Of a DNA stretch of 64,000 nucleotides, positions 35,176 through 44,218 are shown one piece after another. Below the pieces are notes generated by a model, which saw only the letters and a program-made list of their open reading frames with translations, searched no databases and had not been told where the DNA came from. Positions within the stretch are counted from its first letter, which is position 1, and the number at the start of each line of letters is the position of its first letter. The position numbers and the translations under genes are program-made. The DNA is from Odoribacter sp. (GTDB lineage: Bacteria; Bacteroidota; Bacteroidia; Bacteroidales; Muribaculaceae). The stretch lies in the NCBI GenBank assembly GCA_023663145.1, contig JAMPHZ010000001.1, positions 124,001 through 188,000 of the forward strand, in the 5' to 3' direction.

Positions 35176-36390
35176 TTATTTAGCGGATATAACAGCGGGA
35201 ATCACAGAGTCGGCTGCTACGTGCCGTGGGTCGACTTTCATTCCGTGCTTAAGTTTGTGATAGCCTTCGACCACAATGTTCTCTCCACCCGACAGGCCTC
35301 TTTCTACGATGACAGAGTTGTCGAATTCAGGGCCTGTCTCTACATAGCGGCGTTCAACCACACTGTCAGGTTTGATTACGTAGATAAAAGATGCACCTTT
35401 TTCAATCTCAAGGGCTTTGGACGGGATGGATATGGCTTCTTCGCGTACGTCCATCAATAATTTTACACGGGTAAATTCACCGGGAAGGAGTGTGTGGTCG
35501 GGATTTGGCATCTCGGCACGTACTGAGAATGTTCCGGTTTTTGGATCTACTTTAGGGTCCGCGAAATCAACTAATCCTCTGAACGGATAAGCAGTGCCGT
35601 CGGCCAAGGTGACTGTAACGTAAGGAGACCATGATCTGTTGCCATTATCACCGCCGAAATTCACATTGCGCGATTTGCTGCGTAAGTAGTCAATGGCTGT
35701 CATAGAAAAATCTACTTTAACGGTATCGCTGTTTACAACAACGGCCAACAGAGATTTTGCTCCCGGTCCCACGAGTGTTCCAATGTCGGCATTTCGTTCA
35801 GATATGTAACCTGATATTGGTGATCGCACGGTGGTATAGCTCAGGGTAAGTTCAGCTTGTGTCAACTCCGCCTCGCACATTATTACATCAGCCTGAGCTG
35901 TCTCGTAGGCTGCTTCTGCATTGTCAAGGTCGAGACGTGAGGCTGCGTTCTGCTCGTATAGAGGGCGTATGCGGTCAAGATCCCGCTTGGCTTTCTGCTG
36001 TGTGGCACGGGCTTTGTTAAGATTGGCACGTGCCTTTTCTACGGTAGCTCTATAGAGCGTCGGGTCAATGATAAATAGAGTCTGCCCTTTCTTGATGAAA
36101 GTACCTTCATTAAAAAGCATGGATTCAAGGTAACCTTCAACGCGAGCACGTACTTCTACATACTGTTGGGCTCGTATACGGCCGACATATTCTCCGTATA
36201 TACTTACATCGGCCGGATGTACAGTCTGTACTTCCACCACCGGTAGGGTTGACTCGACCGGCTTCTTATGCAGAAGGGTCACGCACAACACTACTGTTGC
36301 AGCTATGATTATTACAGCTGTAATCCAAAAATTACGGCGGAGATATAACGGTTTACGACCGGTCGCTTTAGTCGGTTTCATCTTAAGCAA
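35176..36390 (-). CDS. Efflux membrane fusion (periplasmic adaptor) protein
   Basis: A 404-residue adaptor linking the RND pump with the outer membrane channel. An N-terminal membrane anchor (FWITAVIIIAATVVLCVTLL), without a lipobox, is followed by a lipoyl half-domain (VEVRARVEGYLESMLFNEGT), a helical hairpin at about 110-170 (RANLNKARATQQKAKRDLDR), the second lipoyl half (YTTVRSPISGYISERNADIG) and beta-barrel and membrane-proximal domains to the end. The start could be the ATG at 36390 or the in-frame one 9 bases later. First gene of the pump; the 53-base gap to the FAD-dehydrogenase gene upstream has no clear terminator. Confidence 0.94.
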   Translation of the reverse strand: MLKMKPTKATGRKPLYLRRNFWITAVIIIAATVVLCVTLLHKKPVESTLPVVEVQTVHPADVSIYGEYVGRIRAQQYVEVRARVEGYLESMLFNEGTFIKKGQTLFIIDPTLYRATVEKARANLNKARATQQKAKRDLDRIRPLYEQNAASRLDLDNAEAAYETAQADVIMCEAELTQAELTLSYTTVRSPISGYISERNADIGTLVGPGAKSLLAVVVNSDTVKVDFSMTAIDYLRSKSRNVNFGGDNGNRSWSPYVTVTLADGTAYPFRGLVDFADPKVDPKTGTFSVRAEMPNPDHTLLPGEFTRVKLLMDVREEAISIPSKALEIEKGASFIYVIKPDSVVERRYVETGPEFDNSVIVERGLSGGENIVVEGYHKLKHGMKVDPRHVAADSVIPAVISAK

Positions 36391-36443
36391 AAATTATAAT
36401 GTGATAACAATGGAACAGCATATGAGTGATAATAGTTCTGCTG

Positions 36444-38006
36444 TTAAGAGTTTTTAAGATATAAGGCCACGGCTTTTGCCGAGTTTATGCCGTCAATAGC
36501 GGCAGATACAATTCCTCCTGCATATCCTGCGCCTTCACCGACTGGATAAAGCCCAGGAGTGTTGATTCTGCTTTCAGGATCGCGGGGTATGCGTACGGGT
36601 GATGATGTGCGTGTCTCAGGACCTATTACCACGGCTTCGTCAGATAGAAATCCGCGCGCTTTGCGTCCGAACTCAATGAATCCTTGCTGAAGGCGTTTTG
36701 ATATGGATGTCGGCAGTAAATTGTCGACCCGGCCGGGTGAAACACCGGGCGCGTAAGATACGCGTGGCAACGATATAGATGCGGTAGATTTTACGAAGTC
36801 AGTCATGCGTTGTGCAGGTGCTTTTTGGGAATTCCCGGCTGCTTTGAAGAATGTTTCTTCAATATCACGCTGGAAGTACATCATCTTCAGTGATCCGTAC
36901 TTGTCATATTCAGGAATGTCATCAGGCAGGATTTCCACAACCATGCCCGAATTAGCCCATCGTGAACCACGGCTTGAGGATGACATTCCGTTTACAACCA
37001 ATTGCCCGGGAGCTGACGCGGCCGGTACTATGACACCGCCTGGACACATGCAGAAAGAATAAACCGCACGGCCGTCTATACGGGTAAGCATTGAATACTC
37101 TGCCGGAGGAAGAAATTTTCCGCGACCATCCGGAGAATGATATTGTATTGTGTCAATAAGATGTTGCGGATGCTCAAGACGCACACCAATTGCGATCCCT
37201 TTGGGTTCAAGGGTGAAGCCGCCGTCATTCAGAAATTTATAAACATCACGGGCCGAGTGTCCGGTAGCAAGTATCACAGGGCCGGAAAATGATACTCCCT
37301 CGGAGGTGGTAACTCCGGTCACTGCACCCGCATTATCCTGCAAAAGTGCATTGACACGGGTGTTAAAATGTACTTCACCTCCATGGCTCTCAATGGTGTG
37401 CCGGATTCTTTTTATGATTACCGGCAGGCGGTCGGTCCCTATATGCGGATGGGCATCGCACAGTATATCATCAGAGGCACCGTGTGTGTGAAATATCTGC
37501 AATACTTTGTCAACCGGGCCTCGTTTTGTGCTGCGAGTGTATAGTTTTCCATCAGAGAATGTGCCTGCGCCTCCCTCTCCAAAGCTATAATTTGATTCCG
37601 GGTCAACTATGCCATCGCGGCTTATTTGCGCGAGATCGCGTCGGCGTGAATCTACATCTTTACCTCGTTCAAGTACTATAGGACGTAATCCTGCTTCAAT
37701 TAACTCAAGGGCTGCGAAAAGTCCGGCAGGCCCGGCACCTACCACTATCACATTTCGGGCTGCTGATACATCCGGGTAGTGTATGGGGGTATAGCGGACT
37801 GCTGTAGCGTCAATGGAGTCGACGTGCACACCGGCTGTTATATTTACCATCACATTACGCTGACGGGCGTCGATTGACCGGCGCATTATGTCGACGCGTT
37901 TTACACGTGAATCGGATATGCCAAGCTCTGATGCTGCGGCATGTTTCAGTAAATATTCGGTCGCTGCAGTTTCAGGAGGTATGCGTAGTTGTACTTTTTC
38001 CATCAT
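36444..38006 (-). CDS. FAD-dependent dehydrogenase of the COG2509 type
   Basis: A 520-residue flavoprotein of uncharacterised function that is widespread in bacteria. An N-terminal RNA-binding-like or ferredoxin-like domain (residues 1-85) precedes the FAD Rossmann fold VIVVGAGPAGLFAALELIEA near residue 88, then YSFGEGGAGTFSDGKLYTRS, the family's most diagnostic block, VILATGHSARDVY, and the C-terminal FAD site GLYPVGEGAGYAGGIVSAA. The start overlaps the end of the MATE gene by 35 bases, which is unusual but typical enough for Bacteroidales operons. Physiological substrate unknown. Confidence 0.9.
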   Translation of the reverse strand: MMEKVQLRIPPETAATEYLLKHAAASELGISDSRVKRVDIMRRSIDARQRNVMVNITAGVHVDSIDATAVRYTPIHYPDVSAARNVIVVGAGPAGLFAALELIEAGLRPIVLERGKDVDSRRRDLAQISRDGIVDPESNYSFGEGGAGTFSDGKLYTRSTKRGPVDKVLQIFHTHGASDDILCDAHPHIGTDRLPVIIKRIRHTIESHGGEVHFNTRVNALLQDNAGAVTGVTTSEGVSFSGPVILATGHSARDVYKFLNDGGFTLEPKGIAIGVRLEHPQHLIDTIQYHSPDGRGKFLPPAEYSMLTRIDGRAVYSFCMCPGGVIVPAASAPGQLVVNGMSSSSRGSRWANSGMVVEILPDDIPEYDKYGSLKMMYFQRDIEETFFKAAGNSQKAPAQRMTDFVKSTASISLPRVSYAPGVSPGRVDNLLPTSISKRLQQGFIEFGRKARGFLSDEAVVIGPETRTSSPVRIPRDPESRINTPGLYPVGEGAGYAGGIVSAAIDGINSAKAVALYLKNS

Positions 38007-39399
38007 GAATTATATAGGTGCGCGATAAAAATTCGCGTTTGAATCGCCGGTTCATAATAATTACAGTAGTCACGGCCAAAACGAATGCAAGAAAGTCACT
38101 TACGGCCATAGCGCCCCACACACCATTGATGCCAAACATCTCAGGCAGGAACCACAACAGCGGTACCAGAAATATAAGTTGGCGTGTGAGCGATAGAAAA
38201 ATTGACAGTTTCGGATGACCTATTGACTGGAAATAATTCTGTATGACTATTTGGACTCCTACAATGGGATAGGCTATGAAATAAATGCGGAATCCGTTTC
38301 TGGCTATGTCAATCATCAGTTTATCACGGGTAAACATGGAACTGATGGCGTCGGGGAATAATTCGGTCGCAAGCCATCCTATGGTGGTGATGGCAGCTCC
38401 TATGAATATGCCCTTACGCAATGTCTCGTTGACACGATTCCAACTACCGGCACCGTAGTTATATCCTAAGATAGGTTGCATGCCTTGTGTTACACCGAAC
38501 ACAATCATCACAAAGAACATAGTGGTGCGATTGATGATTCCGTATGATCCAACAGCAATGTTTCCGTTGTCACCCGATACGGCAAGTATAGATTTGTTAA
38601 GGAAAACAACGACAAAACATGCTGTCGCATTCATGAGCAGAGGCGACAGACCTATGGCATAGATGCGTTTAACCAACGACCAACTGAACCATTTATAGTG
38701 GATGTTGAGATGAACGAGTGACTTTTTCGAAAGAAAGTGCGCGAAAACCCATATGGCTGCGCATGCCTGGGCCATTATTGTGGCAAGAGCAGCTCCTTTG
38801 ATACCCCATTCAAGCACAAATATGAATATAGGTGCGAGAATGATATTCACGGCAACTGACAGGAGTGCTGAGATCATAGCCTTCTTGGGATATCCTGTAG
38901 CTCGCATCAGATTGTTCAATCCTATGAATATGTATGAGACAGGTGTGCCGTAGAGTATGATTTTCATGAACTCCCGGGCATATGGGATGGTCTCAGCTGT
39001 AGCGCCGAAGAAATATAATATCTTGTCAAGCATCAACAGCGACAGCCCACCGAAGACAACAGAGTGCACGAGGCATAGAGTCATCACATTATTGACTGTA
39101 TCTGTTGCCCTGACAAGGTTCTTCTGACCTAAAAAAATAGAACTTATCGTTGCTCCGCCGGCAGCTATGAGTGTACAGAACCCTATGACAAGATTCATCA
39201 ACGGAAATGTTATAGCAAGGCCTGATATTGCCATAGGGCCGACCCCACGGCCTATGAATACGCTGTCAATAATATTGTATAGAGATGTCGCTACAGCTGC
39301 AATGATAGCAGGTACTGAATATTGCAGCAGAAGTTTGCCAATAGAATTGGTCCCTAAGGTAATCTGTGCCGTATTTCCATTATTGTTGGGAGATGTCAT
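37972..39399 (-). CDS. MATE family efflux transporter
   Basis: A 475-residue inner membrane antiporter with 12 membrane segments in two MatE halves. Landmarks are VPAIIAAVATSLYNIIDSVF and IGRGVGPMAISGLAITFPLM near the N-terminus, FGVTQGMQPILGYNYGAGSW at the start of the second half, and the terminal VIIMNRRFKREF. These transporters expel cationic drugs or metabolites using sodium or protons. It overlaps the BT_3928-like gene by 4 bases and the FAD-dehydrogenase gene by 35. Confidence 0.95.
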   Translation of the reverse strand: MTSPNNNGNTAQITLGTNSIGKLLLQYSVPAIIAAVATSLYNIIDSVFIGRGVGPMAISGLAITFPLMNLVIGFCTLIAAGGATISSIFLGQKNLVRATDTVNNVMTLCLVHSVVFGGLSLLMLDKILYFFGATAETIPYAREFMKIILYGTPVSYIFIGLNNLMRATGYPKKAMISALLSVAVNIILAPIFIFVLEWGIKGAALATIMAQACAAIWVFAHFLSKKSLVHLNIHYKWFSWSLVKRIYAIGLSPLLMNATACFVVVFLNKSILAVSGDNGNIAVGSYGIINRTTMFFVMIVFGVTQGMQPILGYNYGAGSWNRVNETLRKGIFIGAAITTIGWLATELFPDAISSMFTRDKLMIDIARNGFRIYFIAYPIVGVQIVIQNYFQSIGHPKLSIFLSLTRQLIFLVPLLWFLPEMFGINGVWGAMAVSDFLAFVLAVTTVIIMNRRFKREFLSRTYIIHDGKSTTTHTS

Positions 39400-40628
39400 G
39401 ACTCTTTAACAACGATTTTCTTTGTGCGGTTCACATGTGATATCGCTATGAGTAACATTATGGCTACGGCCCATGTGCCGGATAACCATAAAGCTAAACG
39501 CCCGTTGTCTACAGGGGCGACAAAGTCAACAGGAGAGCCGGACGATGCAGTGGTTTCATCAAGGGTGGAGAGCGAGCGCTTCCATACTACACGACCGTTG
39601 CGGAGAGCCACGATTACCGCGTTTCCTCGTGCGAGTTGGCGCAGCGCGGTCTCGCTTGACGAGAATATCTCAAAATTAGGATTAGATAATTCTATCCATT
39701 CCTCAAGTACATCGCCTGATGCAGCTACAAGCCCAATCATCCGGCCTCCTTTCGCAGATATGGCATCATTGAGTTCACCTGTCATACGTGCCCTGTTGAG
39801 ATAGTCGATAGATGGATTATTTACTACAAGTAACAGCACATCTCCTTGCAAAGAATCTTCATTTAGAATCTCATCTGTGACGTCATAGTCCCCATCAAAT
39901 ATTGCAAGTGCGGTATCATCACCTGTAAGAGGGTCCTGCGCCGAGACGAATGCCCATGTTGAGTCGGGTAGTGCATCAAGAGTGAAGCTGCGTGTGACAC
40001 CATCTTTTATGTAAAGGTAAGCCGGGGGCGTATCTTGGGAATCGACGTTTTCTATTATCATGCTACCGGGGGGGAACGGTCTGAAATCGAGTATTGGTTG
40101 AAAATTCCATCCAATGACAGCTATAACCAATCCATATATACCGGTCAATGCAAGCGCTATCCATTGTAATGAAGGGGTTATCAGTGATTTACGACGCTTG
40201 TTATAAATGATCAGAATTATTACAAGAAATGTAATGATAATGTTTTTAAACAAGGTGGCGCCGTTAGATAATACGATAAGGTCTCCGAAGCATCCACAGT
40301 CGGCCACCGGATCAGCAATGTAAATATAAAGTGTAAGTGGGAGCATGAATGCCATCATTGCTGCGGCAGCAATAGGAGCGGTCCTGCGCAGGCAACCTGT
40401 CAGGCAGGCAATACCGGTGAGAAGTTCAAAAAGTGATAGTGCAACTGAACCTACAGCTATAATGTCAATCGGAATATCAAATCCCCAGACTGTCAGGTAT
40501 TCTTCTATCTTGAATACAAAACCCCAGGGATCGACACATTTGGCCCAACCGGAGGTAATGAATGTAATACCTACAGCAATGCGGCAAAGCCATAAAGTTA
40601 TGGTATTCAGTGACCGCGGCGTTTTCAT
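39396..40628 (-). CDS. DoxX/MauE-like membrane protein (BT_3928 family)
   Basis: A 410-residue Bacteroidetes protein. Residues 1-150 form a four-helix DoxX/MauE-like membrane domain (ITFITSGWAKCVDPWGFVFK, LFELLTGIACLTG) with the paired-cysteine motif VADCGCFGD that in MauE-type proteins handles disulfides. One more membrane helix follows, then a periplasmic domain at about 180-375 and a last helix near the C-terminus (LALWLSGTWAVAIMLLIAIS). The resemblance suggests a redox role, with oxidised or reduced cysteines passing electrons, but this is inference. It overlaps DUF1599 upstream and MATE downstream by 4 bases each. Confidence 0.87.
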   Translation of the reverse strand: MKTPRSLNTITLWLCRIAVGITFITSGWAKCVDPWGFVFKIEEYLTVWGFDIPIDIIAVGSVALSLFELLTGIACLTGCLRRTAPIAAAAMMAFMLPLTLYIYIADPVADCGCFGDLIVLSNGATLFKNIIITFLVIILIIYNKRRKSLITPSLQWIALALTGIYGLVIAVIGWNFQPILDFRPFPPGSMIIENVDSQDTPPAYLYIKDGVTRSFTLDALPDSTWAFVSAQDPLTGDDTALAIFDGDYDVTDEILNEDSLQGDVLLLVVNNPSIDYLNRARMTGELNDAISAKGGRMIGLVAASGDVLEEWIELSNPNFEIFSSSETALRQLARGNAVIVALRNGRVVWKRSLSTLDETTASSGSPVDFVAPVDNGRLALWLSGTWAVAIMLLIAISHVNRTKKIVVKES

Positions 40629-41158
40629 TCAGTGAGCTTTATTATCCCGAATAAAGAATAGTTTACGATGTCAAGGTAGTTGGCGTCAATACCTTCCGAT
40701 ACTTCGGTCGCCCCCTCGTGATCTTCAATTTCTTTTATTCGTTCGATCTTGGTGAGTATAAAGTCAACGTACGAAGATACCCGCATAGAGCGCCAGGCCT
40801 CATCGTAATCATGGTTTTTTGCCTCAAGCAATTGCCGGGCTGTGGTAGCCACAGAGTCATATAACTCGATCGCTCTCTCGGTAGATATATCTTTGGTATC
40901 CACGTATCCGAGCTGTAGTTGTATTATTCCGATTATTCCATAGTTTACCATTGCCATGAACTCGGGCAGGATACCTTCGCCGACAGCTGAATGTCCTTTA
41001 ACCTGCAATGAGCGTATGCGTTTAGCCTTTATAAATATCTGGTCGGTTACGCTGCTGGCTCTTAACAGTCGCCACGATGGACCGTAGTCATGAAGTTTTG
41101 CGACAAAAATCTTCCGGCATGTTGCAAGGGCTTCTTTTATCTGTGAGTTGGTATCCAT
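40625..41158 (-). CDS. DUF1599 protein with internal duplication
   Basis: A 177-residue soluble protein of the DUF1599 family, which in Bacteroidetes sits next to BT_3928-like proteins as here. Two halves repeat the same pattern: KLHDYGPSWRLLRASSVTDQ with LPEFMAMVNYGIIGIIQL in the first, and KNHDYDEAWRSMRVSSYVDF with YLDIVNYSLFGIIKL in the second. The conserved HDY, W and R, with Asn-Tyr in the second motif, suggest a nucleotide- or modified-base-binding fold. No function is known to me. It is the first gene of the minus-strand series that leads into the efflux pump. Confidence 0.9.
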   Translation of the reverse strand: MDTNSQIKEALATCRKIFVAKLHDYGPSWRLLRASSVTDQIFIKAKRIRSLQVKGHSAVGEGILPEFMAMVNYGIIGIIQLQLGYVDTKDISTERAIELYDSVATTARQLLEAKNHDYDEAWRSMRVSSYVDFILTKIERIKEIEDHEGATEVSEGIDANYLDIVNYSLFGIIKLTE

Positions 41159-41187
41159 TGGTCTTAACTTATGTTATTATCAATTTG

Positions 41188-41195
41188 CAAAGGTA
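41188..41195 (-). promoter_or_regulatory. -7 element of the DUF1599-to-efflux unit
   Basis: Minus-strand TACCTTTG, a full TAnnTTTG match; the predicted start near 41182 gives a leader of about 24 bases. The upstream partner (CTTG with a 16-base gap) is poor. Confidence 0.45.
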
Positions 41196-41277
41196 ACAAA
41201 ATAACCATAAACAAGGCGCATATAAAAGGCCTGTAATCTATTTTTAACATTAATTTATTAACATATTTATTAACAGT

Positions 41278-41316
41278 ACACCCCGCGGAATCGCATATTG
41301 CATTGCCGCGGGGTGT
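41278..41316 (-). terminator. Terminator of malQ
   Basis: An 11-bp perfect GC-rich stem (41278-41288 with 41306-41316) with a 17-base loop, starting 23 bases downstream of the malQ stop on the minus strand. The following bases are A/T-rich, with a T tract on the transcript side that is weaker than in other terminators of the window. Confidence 0.7.
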
Positions 41317-41338
41317 CAATACTTATTAAAGGCTGAGA

Positions 41339-44011
41339 TCAGCGACCGGCATTCTTGATCATGGTGCTTAATTTGCCATTGAAAGATTTAGCCTGACGCA
41401 GTTCGTCAAGAGTCAGATGCATGCGATAACGCCAATAATGGCGAGGATTGGCAGGTACATTTATGATCTCGGCAGCAGGATTTTTACGTCTCAGATCACC
41501 ATCCATTGACAGCCAGTCAGCTAATGGAATGATACATAGCATTGAGGGTGACTTAACCTGAAGATCAAGAATGCGCTCACACACCCATGGCTCTGCAAAA
41601 TATGGAGGTTCACCACCTTCATGAAGTACTTCATGGAAGAACTTTGATGAAACTGCGCGGTCATCTTCCCACCATGCGCGGATGCCACCCATATCATGGG
41701 TTGAGGTAGTGCATACGCTATGATAGGGATAGGACCATGTGTTGCCGAAAGGAGTGGTCGGATCTTTTGGCATGCGCTGGATTTCAAGTGTTAGAATTTG
41801 CAGAGCATCAAGCACAGCCGGTACACATCCCGGTATCATGCCTAAGTCCTCGGCACAGGTGAGCATTGACGTCGCGTCAATAAGAGGCGGTAGCTTCCAC
41901 ATTGCCTTGCCATACCAGAAGTCGTTGTGGCGGCGGTAGAAGAAGTCGTTGTATAGTCGGTCGAAGCACCATCGCTCATAATCGTTTAGCGCTCGGTATG
42001 TATATGTGAACTGAGCTGAAATGCGTGGATGATATTTTCCTGACTCGTATGGATCGGGAACGAAAAGAACCTGATCAATCAGGCCGAGCAAACCGTTGCA
42101 CAGGCGTGCGTTCTTTTCGTCTTTGGGTTGTGAGGCGAAGTAATCAGCGACAGCTCGCTGTGTAGAGTATGGATCTTTGAGTTTGAGGCGGCCTCCACCT
42201 ACTTCGTACATGAATCTTTCACGAGCCTCGGTTGTATATTCGCCGAAGAAGTCACCTAAGAATGAGTCGTGGATGTACGGTGTCGTGTGGAAGTCAACGT
42301 TAAGCCAGAAATCATAGTTATAACGTAATTCCTCAATAGTGAATGGCAGCGCGGGATTGAATGCTCCGAGAAGGCCGTGGATAGCATCGGTCGGAATCTG
42401 CCATATGCGGAAGAAACCGAGCACATGGTCAATGCGGTAGGCATCGAAGTATTGCGCCATGTTGCGGAAGCGGTCTTTCCACCATTTAAATCCGTCGCGA
42501 GCCATTTCTTCCCAATTATATGTGGGGAATCCCCAGTTTTGTCCTAATACGGAGAAGTCATCTGGCGGAGCGCCGGCCTGGCTGTTCATATTGAACAGCT
42601 GTGGATAGATCCACGCGTCAACACTGTCGCGCGAGATGCCTATTGGTATATCACCCTTTATTGCTACTCCGGCTGCACGTGCATATTCATGTACTTCATT
42701 TAGCTGACGGGCAAGATTGTATTGCAGATACATTACATAATTTATGTCAGCCTTATGCTTCCTGATGAAATTGTCGACGCTGGATTTGTCATATTTGGCA
42801 TACTCGCCCCAACGAGAGAATACCGGAGTCCCGTTGATGTCCCGCAACACACAGAATGCAGCATATGGCTCAAGCCATGAGGCATTTGCTTTAACAAAGT
42901 TCTTGAAATCAGCCGAAGCGGTGACGCGGTCTCCTTCTTGAGCAAATATTTCTTTGAAATACTCTATTTTGACAGTGTTTACCTTCTCGTAATCTATTTC
43001 TTCGAGAGCGTTGAGTTCTTCACGGCGCTCTTCGTAATATTTGCGCCGGTTCTTATCGGCCAAGGTCCCCAGTTCCTCAAGACGCAGGTACATCGGGTGC
43101 AGAGCAAAGCATGAATTGGCATTGTATGGATATGAATCAACCCAAGTGTGGCTCATGGTAGTGTCATTGATGGGCAATATCTGCAGGAACGTCTGACCTG
43201 TCTCTTTGCACCAGTCAATCATTTTTTTGAGGTCGAAGAAATCACCTACACCAAAGTCCTCATTGCTGCGCAGAGAGAAAACTGGAATGGCTGTTCCTGC
43301 TCCGCGCCATGGTTTCAAAGGATTGAAGAACCGCATGCCTGCGAGTATTGTCGCAGCATCGGCCGCAGGTTTCACCCCGATGCGACGGTTATCACCGCCT
43401 TCCCAAGCCACTACATTGCCATCTTTGTCAAGTATTACAAACTTATATTCGGTTTCGGGTTTAAGCATTCGGCCATCAACAGTTGCGGTCCACTCAGGAT
43501 GGTTATGGTCACTCATTACCACCGCCTTGGCGGGATCCCAGTTACCCAATGTCTCGACATTGCCGCTAACAGCCAGATGCCAGTCGGGTTGGAGCATAGG
43601 AGCTGCTATGCGCAGGGTGACGTATCCCATGCGGGGCAGTGATTCCTTTGCGGGAGACGGGCGTTTGCATATACATTCGGTAAAGGCTGAAGAGTAGCAT
43701 GGCTTATCCCAAGGCTGGTCTTGCCAACGGTCATAAGTCTCGTAAATACGCACTGAGCGACCACGGAAGAAACGGTGGTCGGCTCCCCATTCGTTTTTTA
43801 CACTGCCATTCTCGTGTCGCACCTGATACCGGTAGTTGAATCCTGTGCAGTCATCGGGCACGTCGATAGTGGCGGTCCATCGCTCTGATCCTGAAAGAAT
43901 CATTTTCAGAGCGCGGTTGAAATCGCCGTCACCTAATGCGGGTACGTTACCCGTAAGGTACAGCGTCTCGCCCCAATTGGTGCGGTAATTTATGACAAAC
44001 GTGAGTTTCAT
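41339..44011 (-). CDS. malQ: 4-alpha-glucanotransferase (GH77) with two CBM20 modules
   Basis: The cytoplasmic enzyme transfers maltooligosaccharide chains and frees glucose during starch or glycogen turnover. The 890 residues begin with two starch-binding CBM20 modules: about 1-115 (VINYRTNWGETLYLTGNVPA, with NWG and LG) and about 125-230 (LAVSGNVETLGNWDPAKAVV). The GH77 barrel follows, with VFSLRSNEDFGVGDFFDLKK, the nucleophile Asp in FDAYRIDHVLGFFR, the acid Glu in LTCAEDLGMIP, and STHDMGGIRAWW. This long, CBM20-fused form is the plant DPE2-like type, usual in Bacteroidetes. It has its own promoter and terminator and is divergent from the histidine operon. Confidence 0.95.
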   Translation of the reverse strand: MKLTFVINYRTNWGETLYLTGNVPALGDGDFNRALKMILSGSERWTATIDVPDDCTGFNYRYQVRHENGSVKNEWGADHRFFRGRSVRIYETYDRWQDQPWDKPCYSSAFTECICKRPSPAKESLPRMGYVTLRIAAPMLQPDWHLAVSGNVETLGNWDPAKAVVMSDHNHPEWTATVDGRMLKPETEYKFVILDKDGNVVAWEGGDNRRIGVKPAADAATILAGMRFFNPLKPWRGAGTAIPVFSLRSNEDFGVGDFFDLKKMIDWCKETGQTFLQILPINDTTMSHTWVDSYPYNANSCFALHPMYLRLEELGTLADKNRRKYYEERREELNALEEIDYEKVNTVKIEYFKEIFAQEGDRVTASADFKNFVKANASWLEPYAAFCVLRDINGTPVFSRWGEYAKYDKSSVDNFIRKHKADINYVMYLQYNLARQLNEVHEYARAAGVAIKGDIPIGISRDSVDAWIYPQLFNMNSQAGAPPDDFSVLGQNWGFPTYNWEEMARDGFKWWKDRFRNMAQYFDAYRIDHVLGFFRIWQIPTDAIHGLLGAFNPALPFTIEELRYNYDFWLNVDFHTTPYIHDSFLGDFFGEYTTEARERFMYEVGGGRLKLKDPYSTQRAVADYFASQPKDEKNARLCNGLLGLIDQVLFVPDPYESGKYHPRISAQFTYTYRALNDYERWCFDRLYNDFFYRRHNDFWYGKAMWKLPPLIDATSMLTCAEDLGMIPGCVPAVLDALQILTLEIQRMPKDPTTPFGNTWSYPYHSVCTTSTHDMGGIRAWWEDDRAVSSKFFHEVLHEGGEPPYFAEPWVCERILDLQVKSPSMLCIIPLADWLSMDGDLRRKNPAAEIINVPANPRHYWRYRMHLTLDELRQAKSFNGKLSTMIKNAGR

Positions 44012-44082
44012 ATTTTGCGGGGTTCTTTATGATATTAGTTATTTACGCATTTATTGAATACAGGTGAACGCAGTTCACCATG

Positions 44083-44113
44083 CAAAGGTAGTCATATTTT
44101 TTTATGTGACAAC
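44083..44113 (-). promoter_or_regulatory. Putative malQ promoter
   Basis: On the minus strand GTTG (44113-44110), 19 bases, then TACCTTTG (44090-44083). The predicted start near 44076 gives a leader of about 65 bases. A 6-bp inverted repeat (44063-44068 with 44074-44079) lies across the start, a possible operator for a maltose-type regulator. Confidence 0.55.
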
Positions 44114-44164
44114 AAAAAGATTCATCAATTGTGGCAGTAGTTGTGTTTAAAGTTTGCATTTTTG

Positions 44165-44196
44165 TTTGTACTGCTGATGGAAAATGTGTAAATTCG
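44165..44196 (+). promoter_or_regulatory. Putative promoter of the histidine-degradation operon
   Basis: TTTG at 44165-44168, a 20-base spacer, then TAAATTCG at 44189-44196 (one mismatch to TAnnTTTG). The predicted start near 44203 gives a leader of about 16 bases before the ATG at 44219. Confidence 0.55.
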
Positions 44197-44218
44197 CACA
44201 CGATTCAAAATTTGTATC

